Source: Cellulomonas pakistanensis (lineage in GTDB: Bacteria > Actinomycetota > Actinomycetes > Actinomycetales > Cellulomonadaceae). From it: 64,000 bases of DNA. Shown here piece after piece: positions 57,030 to 64,000 of this stretch (its first letter is position 1; each line of letters begins with the position of its first letter). Location: the NCBI RefSeq assembly GCF_016862755.1, contig NZ_BONO01000011.1:59094-123093 (forward strand), given 5' to 3'. The position numbers were made by a program, and so were the translations under genes. Under the pieces are notes generated by a model, which worked only from the letters and a program-made list of their open reading frames with translations, was not told where the DNA came from and searched no databases.

Positions 57030-57445
57030 GCGGTCCACGGGTCGACGACCTCGACGCCGGTGTCCGCGAAGTCCTTCACGTTCCGCGTCGCGCACGTCGC
57101 CCCGTGCACCCGGCAGATCGCCGCGATCTGGGCGTCGGCCGTGTGGATCGGGCGACCGGCCCGCTCGCGCGCGGCCAGGACGTCCGCGTACTGCTCGGCG
57201 GCGGCGACGTCGAACGGGAGGATCGCCCGGGTCGCACGGTACGGCTCGAGCGCGAGGTCGACCTGCTCGACGAGCGCGGAGCGGCGCCGCCCGTCGGGGA
57301 GCCGCCGCACGCCCGCCAGGAGCTCGGCGAGCGTCACGGCCGTGATCGCGACGTCGCCCGTCAGGTCCTCCAGCCACGCCACCACGCGGGGCGCCGGCTC
57401 CGGCCGGAAGATCTCCGAGACGACGTTCGTGTCGAGCACGATCAC
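57026..57445 (-). CDS. FitB/VapC-type PIN-domain toxin
   Basis: This 139-residue PIN ribonuclease-like toxin starts MIVLDTNVVSEIFRPEPAPRVVAWL, characteristic of FitB. Acidic active-site residues lie in LDTN (Asp5), TLAELLAG (Glu near 41), IHTADAQIAA (Asp near 103) and RNVKDF (Asp near 123). PIN toxins cut RNA, often tRNA or rRNA, when the antitoxin is lost. ATG 57445 overlaps the antitoxin stop (ATGA), and the toxin stop overlaps a methyltransferase start. All catalytic residues are present, so it may be active. Confidence 0.93.
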   Translation of the reverse strand: MIVLDTNVVSEIFRPEPAPRVVAWLEDLTGDVAITAVTLAELLAGVRRLPDGRRRSALVEQVDLALEPYRATRAILPFDVAAAEQYADVLAARERAGRPIHTADAQIAAICRVHGATCATRNVKDFADTGVEVVDPWTA

Positions 57446-57672
57446 CCGAAGTCCACCGACCTGGCGTCGTCGGTGCGCTCCGGGACCACGAGGCCCGCGT
57501 CGCCGGCCGCGCGCGCCGCCCGGAGCAGGGCCACGCCGATGTGGGGTCGCCGGGCAGCGCGCGTGAGGATGTCGCGCGCCTCGGCCTCCATGGACCGCCC
57601 GTGCTGCTTCGCCTGGGCGGCGAGCTGCTGCTTGACGGACTCGTCGAGCCCGCGGACGACGATGGTGGACAT
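57442..57672 (-). CDS. FitA-type ribbon-helix-helix antitoxin
   Basis: This 76-residue antitoxin has the DNA-binding RHH domain (TIVVRGLDESVKQQLAAQAKQHGRSMEAEARDIL) and a C-terminal part (HIGVALLRAARAAG) that should cover the toxin. FitA from Neisseria has the same GRSxEAEIR core (memory). It is likely to repress its own operon. A TGCTAGC/GCTAGCA palindrome at 57698-57717 lies just upstream. ATG 57672 follows GGGAGAGG. Confidence 0.92.
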   Translation of the reverse strand: MSTIVVRGLDESVKQQLAAQAKQHGRSMEAEARDILTRAARRPHIGVALLRAARAAGDAGLVVPERTDDARSVDFG

Positions 57673-57697
57673 GGCGCCGGGACCTCTCCCTCGGAAG

Positions 57698-57717
57698 TGC
57701 TAGCCCAGATGCTAGCA
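57698..57717. promoter_or_regulatory. Operator-like palindrome of the FitAB operon
   Basis: TGCTAGC (57698-57704) and GCTAGCA (57711-57717) are perfect 7-base arms with a 6-base spacer. TAGCAT within it on the minus strand is a likely -10 box, so bound FitA would block transcription of the operon. Confidence 0.65.
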
Positions 57718-57739
57718 GCCGCTGAGGCGCGCCAGCCGG

Positions 57740-58825
57740 TCACACGTTGAAGCGGAACTCCACCACGTCGCCGTCGGCCATCACGTAGTCCTTGCCCTCG
57801 ATGCGCGCCTTGCCGGCGGACCGGGCGGCGGCGACCGAGCCGGACTCGACCAGGTCGTCGAACGAGATGACCTCGGCCTTGATGAAGCCCTTCTGGAAGT
57901 CCGTGTGGATGACCCCGGCCGCCTGCGGCGCGGTCCACCCCTGGCGGATCGTCCAGGCCCGGGACTCCTTGGGGCCGGCGGTCAGGTAGGTCTGCAGGCC
58001 GAGCGTGTGGAACCCGACGCGGGCGAGCTGGTCGAGGCCCGCCTCCTCCTGGCCGTTCTCGGCGAGCATCTCCTTGGCCTCGTCGGGCTCGAGCTCGACC
58101 AGGTCGGACTCGAACTTCGCGTCGAGGAAGATCGCGTCGGCCGGCGCGACGTACGCGCGCAGCTCGTCCTGCATCGCGGTGTCGGCGAGGCCGGCGTCGT
58201 CGGTGTTGAACACGTAGATGAACGGCTTGGCCGTCATCAGCTGCAGCGAGGCCAGGTCGGCGAGGTCGAGCCCCGCGGCCTTCGCGCCCTGGAACAGCGT
58301 CTGCCCGGACTCGAGCACGGCCTGGGCGGCCTGCGCGGCGGCGAGCTCGGCGGGGTCCGCCTTCTTGATGCGGACCTCCTTCTCCAGGCGCGGGACGACC
58401 TTCTCGAGCGTCTGCAGGTCCGCGAGGACGAGCTCGGTGTTGATCGTCTCGATGTCGTCCTTGGGCGAGACGCGGCCGTCGACGTGCACGACGTCGGGGT
58501 CGGCGAACGCGCGGGTCACCTGGCAGATCGCGTCGGCCTCGCGGATGTTCGCGAGGAACTTGTTGCCGAGGCCCTCGCCCTCGCTCGCGCCCTTGACGAT
58601 GCCGGCGATGTCGACGAACGACACCGTGGCGGGCAGGATCCGCTCGCTGCCGAAGATCTCCGCGAGGGTGTCCAGGCGCGGGTCCGGCAGCGGCACGATG
58701 CCGACGTTCGGCTCGATCGTGGCGAACGGGTAGTTCGCCGCGAGCACCTGCGCGCGGGTCAGGGCGTTGAAGAGGGTGCTCTTGCCGACGTTGGGCAGGC
58801 CGACGATGCCGATGGTGAGTGCCAC
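57740..58825 (-). CDS. ychF: Redox-regulated ATPase/GTP-binding protein YchF
   Basis: This universally conserved Obg-family P-loop protein of 361 residues prefers ATP and associates with ribosomes and stress responses in other species. It has G1 GLPNVGKSTLFN near residue 8, a glycine-rich G3 (VDIAGIVKGASEGEGLGNKFL) and the YchF-type NTDD in place of NKXD in FNTDDAG. A TGS domain follows at the C-terminus (VIHTDFQKGFIKAEVISFDDL). GTG 58825 is 8 bases after TAGGAT (58834-58839). M. tuberculosis Rv1112 lies close to ispH Rv1110 as here (memory). Confidence 0.97.
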   Translation of the reverse strand: MALTIGIVGLPNVGKSTLFNALTRAQVLAANYPFATIEPNVGIVPLPDPRLDTLAEIFGSERILPATVSFVDIAGIVKGASEGEGLGNKFLANIREADAICQVTRAFADPDVVHVDGRVSPKDDIETINTELVLADLQTLEKVVPRLEKEVRIKKADPAELAAAQAAQAVLESGQTLFQGAKAAGLDLADLASLQLMTAKPFIYVFNTDDAGLADTAMQDELRAYVAPADAIFLDAKFESDLVELEPDEAKEMLAENGQEEAGLDQLARVGFHTLGLQTYLTAGPKESRAWTIRQGWTAPQAAGVIHTDFQKGFIKAEVISFDDLVESGSVAAARSAGKARIEGKDYVMADGDVVEFRFNV

Positions 58826-58833
58826 GGGCGACC

Positions 58834-58839
58834 ATCCTA
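58834..58839 (-). promoter_or_regulatory. Putative -10 box of ychF (TAGGAT)
   Basis: TAGGAT lies 8 bases from GTG 58825 on the minus strand. Confidence 0.4.
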
Positions 58840-58864
58840 CGCAGTCGGGTGCGCCGGGCGACCC

Positions 58865-60427
58865 TCAGGCGAACGAGCGGATCGTCTGCAGCAGCTCCGG
58901 CGCCCGCCGGTCGTACAGCCCGCCGCCGACCCGCACGCCCGCGACCAGGGCCGCGGCGCCCGACCCGAGGCCCACGACCAGCGTGAGGGCCTGGAGCACC
59001 GGGTGCCCGGTGACGACGGCGGCGATCCCGAGCCCGACCGTCGGCGCGCAGACCGCGAGCAGCAGCAGCATGCCCAGCGACTGGGTGAGCATCACGGCGA
59101 ACGACGAGCCCTGCGGGGTGGAGAACGGGTTGTCCCCCGGCTTCGGCACGGGGTACACCACCCGCGCGGAGTAGATCGACGACGCCCCGACGCCGACGGC
59201 CAGCACGCCGAGCGACATGCCGAGCACGGGCACGGTCGCGTCCCAGCGCCCCGCGACGCCGAGCACCAGCACGTCCGTCGCGAGCACGACCACGCCCCCG
59301 ACGACCATGCCCGCGAGCGCCCGCCCGGCCCGGTCGACGCGGCCGGAGACCGGTGCGGCGACGTGCGTCCAGAACGCGGTGTCGTCGTAGGAGATGTCGG
59401 CGGAGAGCGACCAGCCCATGACGAACGCCACGACGACGCCCGCGCCCAGCACGATGCCGCCGCCCCGGCCGACGAACCACAGCAGCAGCACCATGACCGG
59501 CACGACCGCGACCGCGGCGGCGTACCGCGGGTCGCGCAGCCAGTAGGTGAGGCTGCGCGCGGCCACGGCGCCGGTCGGCGTGGCCGGGAACCGCGCGAAG
59601 AACCCGAGGCCCGCGCTGCGGGACACGTGCCCGCCGCCGGGCGACCGCACCAGCGCCGCCGACAGGGCGCGGTCCCAGACCAGCACCAGGACGCCGAGCG
59701 TCGCGCCGGTGACCGCGAGCTTGGCCACCGCGGCGAGCCACGCCCCGGCCTGGACGTCGGCGGCGAGCGCCCACGGCGCGCCCAGCGGCGTCCAGCCCAC
59801 CACCACGCCCACGGTCGGCAGCGCGTCCGCGACCGCCGCCAGGCCCGCGGTCGCGCCCAGCAGGATCGGGCCGAGCAGCATGAGCGGGACGATCGCGAGC
59901 ACGGCCGCGACCTCCCGGAACCGCCGCCCGCCGACCAGCGGGGCCAGCATCGTGGTGATCGCCCGGGAGCCGATCACGCACACGGCCACCCCGAGCACGC
60001 CGCCGACCAGGCCCGCCGCCAGCGCGGCCGGGTCCCGCCACCAGGCCAGCGCCGTCGCCCCGCCCAGGACCACGGTCGCCGCGCCGGGGACGCCCACGAC
60101 GCCGGCGAGCGTGAGGCCCGTCAGCAGGTGCCGGCGGCGGATCGCGAACAGCTGGAACCGCTCGGGGTCGAGCGTGCTGTCCACGCCGAACGCGACGAGC
60201 GGCAGCAGCCACCACCCCGCGACGACGAGCGCGCCGCCGAGCACCACGACGGTGCGGGAGAGCTCGGGGTCGTCGTGCGCGCCGAGGGCGACGAGCCCCG
60301 CCACCGCGAGCCCGAGCAGGAACAGCGCGTACAGCAGCGACAGCACCAGGCCGATCACCCGCCACACGCTCCGGCGCAGGCCGTTGCGCAGCAGGGTCAG
60401 CTTCAGTCGGACGAGGTGCGCAACCAC
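58865..60427 (-). CDS. ABC transporter membrane protein (putative exporter permease)
   Basis: This 520-residue polytopic protein has about twelve hydrophobic helices. It begins VVAHLVRLKLTLLRNGLRRS, and DSTLDPERFQLFAIRRRHLL lies near residue 80. Charged loops include ISYDDTAFWTHVAAPVSGRVDRAGR in the C-terminal half. I recognise the general type as transporter permeases of ATPase-permease pairs in actinobacteria, not a specific substrate. GTG 60427 overlaps the ATPase gene by 25 bases. The pair may export a lipid, drug or peptide, and nothing in the context decides which. Confidence 0.8.
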   Translation of the reverse strand: MVAHLVRLKLTLLRNGLRRSVWRVIGLVLSLLYALFLLGLAVAGLVALGAHDDPELSRTVVVLGGALVVAGWWLLPLVAFGVDSTLDPERFQLFAIRRRHLLTGLTLAGVVGVPGAATVVLGGATALAWWRDPAALAAGLVGGVLGVAVCVIGSRAITTMLAPLVGGRRFREVAAVLAIVPLMLLGPILLGATAGLAAVADALPTVGVVVGWTPLGAPWALAADVQAGAWLAAVAKLAVTGATLGVLVLVWDRALSAALVRSPGGGHVSRSAGLGFFARFPATPTGAVAARSLTYWLRDPRYAAAVAVVPVMVLLLWFVGRGGGIVLGAGVVVAFVMGWSLSADISYDDTAFWTHVAAPVSGRVDRAGRALAGMVVGGVVVLATDVLVLGVAGRWDATVPVLGMSLGVLAVGVGASSIYSARVVYPVPKPGDNPFSTPQGSSFAVMLTQSLGMLLLLAVCAPTVGLGIAAVVTGHPVLQALTLVVGLGSGAAALVAGVRVGGGLYDRRAPELLQTIRSFA

Positions 60428-61170
60428 GCGAGCGCCCCCTCCGTGCGCCGCCCGCCGACCAGCTCGACGAACCGGTCCTCGAGCGACGCCTCGCCCCGGA
60501 CCTCGTCGACGGTGCCCTGCGCCAGCACGTGGCCGCCGGCGATCACCGCGACGTGGTCGCACATGCGCTGCACGAGGTCCATGACGTGCGAGGAGACGAC
60601 GACCGTCCCGCCGCCCGCGACGTACGCCGCGAGGATGTCCCGGATGTTCGCCGCCGACACCGGGTCGACCGCCTCGAACGGCTCGTCCAGGACCAGGACC
60701 CGCGGCGCGTGCACGAGCGCGCAGGCCAGCCCGATCTTCTTGGTCATGCCCGCCGAGTAGTCGACCACCAGGGTGTCGGCGTCGGCCGAGAGGTCGAACG
60801 TCCGCAGCAGGTCGGCGGTGCGGTCGCGGACGGTGTCCCGGTCCAGGCCGCGCAGCAGGCCGGCGTAGGTGACGAGCTGGGCGCCGGTCAGCCGGTCGAA
60901 CAGCCGCACGCCGTCGGGCAGCACGCCCAGGCCCGCCTTCACCGCGGGCGGGTCCGCCCACAGGTCCTGCCCCCGCACGAGCACGCTCCCGAAGTCCGGC
61001 CGCAGCAGGCCGGTCGCCATGGAGAGCGTCGTGGTCTTGCCCGCGCCGTTCGGGCCGACGAGCCCGTAGAACGACCCGGCGGGGACCTCGAGGTCGACGC
61101 CCGCCACGGCGATCTTCGTGCCGAACCGCTTCCACAGCCCGTGGATGGACAAAGCGGACATCGGCTCCAT
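60403..61170 (-). CDS. ABC transporter ATP-binding protein (exporter type)
   Basis: This single-domain ATPase of 255 residues has Walker A GPNGAGKTT near residue 41, the Q-loop region, a degenerate signature YSAGMTKK in place of LSGGMKQ, Walker B VLVLDEPFEAVD and switch SSHVMDLVQRM. The variant signature (SAGM) is common in CcmA/NatA-like exporters. ATG 61170 is 6 bases after TATGCT (61177-61182), a near-consensus -10 box, so the mRNA is leaderless. A second in-frame ATG at 61161 could serve instead. It is divergent from rmuC. Confidence 0.93.
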   Translation of the reverse strand: MEPMSALSIHGLWKRFGTKIAVAGVDLEVPAGSFYGLVGPNGAGKTTTLSMATGLLRPDFGSVLVRGQDLWADPPAVKAGLGVLPDGVRLFDRLTGAQLVTYAGLLRGLDRDTVRDRTADLLRTFDLSADADTLVVDYSAGMTKKIGLACALVHAPRVLVLDEPFEAVDPVSAANIRDILAAYVAGGGTVVVSSHVMDLVQRMCDHVAVIAGGHVLAQGTVDEVRGEASLEDRFVELVGGRRTEGALAWLRTSSD

Positions 61171-61176
61171 CGCCCC

Positions 61177-61182
61177 AGCATA
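61177..61182 (-). promoter_or_regulatory. Putative -10 box of the ABC exporter pair (TATGCT)
   Basis: TATGCT ends 6 bases before ATG 61170 on the minus strand. Confidence 0.5.
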
Positions 61183-61221
61183 GGGGCGGGCGTGTCGGTG
61201 GCGCCTGGCAATCTGCAGGTC

Positions 61222-62607
61222 ATGGACACCGGATCTGTGCTCGCCCTCGCCGGGGCCCTCCTCGCGGGGGTCGCCCTCGGCTGGCTCCTCGCCGCCGGCC
61301 GCTCCGGGGCGCGGCTGCGCCGGGCCGAGGTGGAGGCGGCGCGGTGGCGCACGGCCGCCGAGCTCGGCGGGACGGCCGTCGACGCGGACCGGCAGGCGGA
61401 GCGGTTCCGCGCGCTCGCCGCCGACGCGCTCGCGCAGAGCAGCGAGCAGTTCCTCGCGCTCGCGCACCAGAGCCTCGCGGCGCGGCACCAGGAGCAGTCC
61501 GGCGACCTCGCGCAGCGCGAGCAGGCCGTGCGCGCGATGGTCGACCCCCTGGCGCGCACGCTCGACGCGGTGCGGGCCGAGCTGCGCACCGCCGAGCAGG
61601 CCCGGGCGCAGCACGACGCCGCGCTCGGCGAGCAGGTGCGGCAGATGCGCGAGGAGGCGGGGCGGCTGCGCGAGCAGACCGCGCAGCTCGTCACCTCGCT
61701 CCGGTCGTCGCAGGTGCGCGGCCGGTGGGGCGAGGTGCAGCTGCGCCGGGTCGTCGAGGCCGCGGGGATGCTGCCGCACGTCGACTTCGCCGAGCAGGAC
61801 CAGGTCCGCACCGACGACGGCCCGCTCCGGCCCGACATGGTCGTGCACCTGGCGGGCGGCAAACGCGTGGTCGTCGACGCCAAGGTGCCGTTCCTCGGGT
61901 TCCTCGAGGCGGCCGAGGCGACCGACCCCGCCGAGCGCGAGCGCCGGCTGGCCGCGCACGCCCGCCACCTGCGGGCGCACGTCGACCAGCTCGCCGCCAA
62001 GCGGTACTGGGACCAGTTCAGCCCGGCTCCGGAGTTCGTCGTCATGTTCGTGCCGGCCGAGGCGTTCCTGCACGCGGCGATCGACGTGGACCCGGCGATC
62101 GTGGAGCGCGCGTTCGAGAAGGACGTCGTGATCGCCACCCCGATGACGCTGCTCGCGCTGCTGCGCACCGTCGCCTACGCCTGGCGGCAGGACGCGCTGG
62201 CCAGCAACGCGCAGGCGGTGCTGGACCTCGGCAAGGAGCTGCACGGCCGGATCGCGACCCTCGGCGGGCACCTGACGAAGGTCGGGCGGGCCATCGACTC
62301 CGCCGCGACGGCCTACAACCAGTCGGTGGCGTCGCTCGAGTCGCGGGTGCTGGTGAGCGCCCGGAAGTTCGCCGACCTGCGGGTGGTGGACGCCGGCCTG
62401 GAGACCCCGCCGTCGGTGGAGCGGCGGCTGTCCGTGGTGACCGCGCCGGAGCTCGTGGCGTGGGAGACGGAGCAGGTCGTGGGTCTCGACGCGAGCGGCA
62501 CGCCGGCGCCGGGAACGGGCCGGCGGGCGGCGGACGCGCTCGGGGCGCTGGACGACGCGGTGCTCGGGGACGTCCGGACGCCGGAGGCGGGGCCGGGCGC
62601 GGGCTGA
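61222..62607 (+). CDS. rmuC: DNA recombination protein RmuC homologue
   Basis: This 461-residue protein has an N-terminal membrane helix (VLALAGALLAGVALGWLLAAG), a long coiled coil rich in Gln, Glu and Arg (about residues 30-165), and the RmuC nuclease-like domain: SSQVRGRWGEVQLRRVVEAAGM, VVDAKVPFLGFLEAAE, and FEKDVVIATPMTLLALLRTVAYAWRQD. E. coli RmuC limits inversion at short repeats, with unclear mechanism. A variable tail follows residue 400. ATG 61222 has a weak ribosome-binding site (GCAGG), and CAATCT 7 bases upstream may be a -10 box. It is divergent from the ABC exporter pair. Confidence 0.93.
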   Translation: MDTGSVLALAGALLAGVALGWLLAAGRSGARLRRAEVEAARWRTAAELGGTAVDADRQAERFRALAADALAQSSEQFLALAHQSLAARHQEQSGDLAQREQAVRAMVDPLARTLDAVRAELRTAEQARAQHDAALGEQVRQMREEAGRLREQTAQLVTSLRSSQVRGRWGEVQLRRVVEAAGMLPHVDFAEQDQVRTDDGPLRPDMVVHLAGGKRVVVDAKVPFLGFLEAAEATDPAERERRLAAHARHLRAHVDQLAAKRYWDQFSPAPEFVVMFVPAEAFLHAAIDVDPAIVERAFEKDVVIATPMTLLALLRTVAYAWRQDALASNAQAVLDLGKELHGRIATLGGHLTKVGRAIDSAATAYNQSVASLESRVLVSARKFADLRVVDAGLETPPSVERRLSVVTAPELVAWETEQVVGLDASGTPAPGTGRRAADALGALDDAVLGDVRTPEAGPGAG

Positions 62608-62718
62608 GCCGGGCGCGGGCGGAGCCGGGCTCGGGCGGAGCCAGGGGCGGGTCGGGCGCGGCCGAGCCGGGGGCGGGTCGGGCGCGACCGCAGCCGGGTC
62701 CGGGCCACCCGGGGGCGG
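62608..62718. repeat. Degenerate GC-rich repeats between rmuC and ispH
   Basis: Words of GGAGCCGGG and GGGGCGGGTCGGGCG recur several times with changes across this 111-base convergent gap (for example GGGGCGGGTCGGGCGC near 62645 and 62675). No clean hairpin stands out. Confidence 0.5.
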
Positions 62719-63759
62719 TCAGACCGGGCGGACGGCCAGGTCCGGGCGGTCGCCGCGGCGCGGGCGCGGGTCGTCCCCGCCGGACGCGCGCAGGTCCGCG
62801 CGGAGCTCCCGGGGCAGCGAGAACATGAGGTCCTCCGTCGCGGTCCGCACCTCCTCGACGTCACCGAACCCGTGCGCCGCCAGCAGGTCGAGCACGTCCC
62901 GCACGAGGATCTCGGGCACCGACGCCCCCGACGTCACGCCGACGGTCCGCGCGCCGGCCAGCCACGCCGGGTCGACCTGCGCGGCGGTGTCCACCCGGTA
63001 CGACGCCCGGGCGCCGTACTCGAGGGCCACCTCGACCAGCCGGACGGAGTTGGACGAGTTCGCCGACCCGACGGTGATCACGACGTCGCACTCCGGCGCG
63101 AGCTTCTTGACCGCGACCTGCCGGTTCTGGGTGGCGTAGCAGATGTCGTCGCTCGGCGGGTCCTGCAGCAGCGGGAACCGCTCGCGCAGCCGCCGCACGG
63201 TCTCCATCGTCTCGTCCACCGACAGCGTGGTCTGCGAGATCCACACCACCCGGCTCTCGTCCCGGACCACCACGTCGGCCACGGCCTCCGGGGAGTCGAC
63301 CACCTGCACGTGCGCGGGCGCCTCGCCCTGCGTGCCCTCGACCTCCTCGTGGCCCGTGTGCCCGATCAGCAGGATGTCGAGGTCCGCCGCGGCGAACCGC
63401 ACCGCCTCCTTGTGCACCTTGGTGACCAGCGGGCAGGTCGCGTCGATGGTCCGCAGCGACCGGGCCTCCGCCGCCGCGCGCACCGCCGGCGACACCCCGT
63501 GGGCGGAGAACACGACGCGGGCGCCCTCGGGCACCTCGTCGGTCTCGTCGACGAACACGGCGCCGCGCGCCGCGAGCGTGTCGACGACGTGCCGGTTGTG
63601 CACGATCTCCTTGCGCACGTACACCGGGGCGCCGTAGTGCTCGAGCGCCTGCTCGACCGCGACGACCGCGCGGTCCACGCCGGCGCAGTACCCGCGCGGG
63701 GCGGCCAGGAGCACGCGGCGGCCCGCGGGGGCCGGGCCGGGCTCGGTGGCTGCGGTCAC
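62719..63759 (-). CDS. ispH: 4-hydroxy-3-methylbut-2-enyl diphosphate reductase
   Basis: IspH makes IPP and DMAPP in the last step of the MEP isoprenoid route using a [4Fe-4S] cluster. The 346-residue protein has the three cluster cysteines in [12 protein letters not shown] near residue 25, [11 protein letters not shown] near 115 and ICYATQNRQ near 210, plus substrate residues in VHNRHVV, SAHGVSP and [13 protein letters not shown] 63759 is set by TACGAT (63766-63771) 6 bases upstream. A 30-residue basic and acidic C-terminal tail is beyond the family end. Gene order with ychF matches Rv1110-Rv1112 (memory). Confidence 0.97.
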   Translation of the reverse strand: MTAATEPGPAPAGRRVLLAAPRGYCAGVDRAVVAVEQALEHYGAPVYVRKEIVHNRHVVDTLAARGAVFVDETDEVPEGARVVFSAHGVSPAVRAAAEARSLRTIDATCPLVTKVHKEAVRFAAADLDILLIGHTGHEEVEGTQGEAPAHVQVVDSPEAVADVVVRDESRVVWISQTTLSVDETMETVRRLRERFPLLQDPPSDDICYATQNRQVAVKKLAPECDVVITVGSANSSNSVRLVEVALEYGARASYRVDTAAQVDPAWLAGARTVGVTSGASVPEILVRDVLDLLAAHGFGDVEEVRTATEDLMFSLPRELRADLRASGGDDPRPRRGDRPDLAVRPV

Positions 63760-63765
63760 GCGCCC

Positions 63766-63771
63766 ATCGTA
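63766..63771 (-). promoter_or_regulatory. Putative -10 box of ispH (TACGAT)
   Basis: TACGAT lies 6 bases before GTG 63759 on the minus strand. Confidence 0.45.
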
Positions 63772-63817
63772 GGTCGCCCGCCCGGGGCGCGGGCGGATCG
63801 GCCCGGTGCCCTGGCGA

Positions 63818-63879
63818 CTTCGGTGCTCCCGTGCGACGTCGGTGGGTGCACGCACCGCACTCGCGCGGAAGCACCGAAG
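63818..63879. terminator. Long imperfect hairpin upstream of ispH
   Basis: Arms 63818-63836 and 63861-63879 pair over 19 bp with one mismatch and one G/U, around 24 bases that hold a smaller dyad (GGTGCACGCACC). It probably ends a transcript from beyond the right edge. Confidence 0.6.
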
Positions 63880-63884
63880 CGGCG

Positions 63885-64000
63885 GGGCGGGTGGGGCGGG
63901 ACGGGCGGGACGGGCGGGACGGGGCACGGGGCGGGGCGGGGCGCGCGGCGGGGCGGGGCGGCGGGGCGGGGCGGGGCGGCGGGGCGGCGGGCGGGGCGGG
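63885..64000. repeat. G-rich low-complexity tract (GGGGC/GGGAC repeats)
   Basis: About 115 bases made almost only of G runs of three or four separated by C, AC or CGGC run to the window edge. The plus strand has many consecutive G3-G4 runs able to form G-quadruplexes. The period is about 5-6 bases (GGGGC, GGGAC). No coding signal is seen. Confidence 0.75.

Noticed and set aside
55896..60365. A single uninterrupted minus-strand frame of nearly 1490 codons
   Set aside because: It spans the RsmC-like gene plus regions coding in other frames for FitAB, YchF and the ABC permease. Upstream of 57029 the composition is Arg/Ala/Gly-rich shadow sequence without motifs.

Overview
The window is chromosomal DNA from a very GC-rich actinobacterium, most likely Cellulomonas or a close relative in the Micrococcales (inferred). 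The evidence is strong G/C at third codon positions, many GTG starts, mycothiol synthesis (mshB), a DUF3117 protein, an actinobacterial DapD, a sigE-rseA-htrA-tatB stress cluster, and A/T-poor promoters with a TANNNT -10 box directly before the start codon. I see no rRNA, tRNA, CRISPR array, insertion sequence, integrase or prophage gene.

Left block, 1-22.7 kb. A partial phosphosugar mutase and a small membrane protein come first. They are followed by nucleoside uptake and salvage genes on the minus strand. These are read from right to left as a BmpA-type lipoprotein, an ABC ATPase, two permeases, cytidine deaminase and thymidine phosphorylase. A strong terminator, a C39-like cysteine peptidase homologue and a small acidic protein lie next, then adenosine deaminase and deoxyribose-phosphate aldolase. 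Nucleosides are imported, deaminated and phosphorolysed, and the deoxyribose phosphate is split to central metabolites. Further right are an M20 amidohydrolase, mannose-1-phosphate guanylyltransferase, the sdhCDAB operon, a two-gene cassette bracketed by two near-identical palindromes, a YihY protein, a 2'-5' RNA ligase-like protein and trpS.

Middle block, 22.7-43.6 kb. It begins with tatB, htrA, rseA and sigE, which form an envelope-stress regulon, with a divergent O-methyltransferase that appears to start at ATC. Next are leucyl aminopeptidase, DUF3117, a PIG-V-like mannosyltransferase, a FolP2-type pterin synthase homologue and a LOG-family protein. dapE, dapD and dapC serve lysine and peptidoglycan synthesis, together with citrate synthase and a 7Fe ferredoxin. 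A VanW protein, a flavin reductase and mshB close the block.

Right block, 43.6-64 kb. It carries typA, a peptide ABC transporter (lipoprotein, two permeases, fused double ATPase) interrupted by an opposite-strand PH-like gene, a VOC protein and a DUF1801-like protein. A MarR/dehydrogenase divergon and a FitAB toxin-antitoxin pair overlapping an rRNA methyltransferase-like gene follow. ychF, a two-gene ABC exporter, rmuC and ispH lead to a G-rich repeat tract.

From memory, the left block matches the M. tuberculosis Rv3305-Rv3336 neighbourhood and the remainder matches Rv1110-Rv1224 in order, so the trpS/tatB gap looks like a junction of two ancestral blocks. Putative regulatory highlights are a perfect TGTGA-N6-TCACA site before citrate synthase, a near match before sdhCDAB, a palindrome on the sdh -10 box, paired MarR operators and a FitA-type operator.
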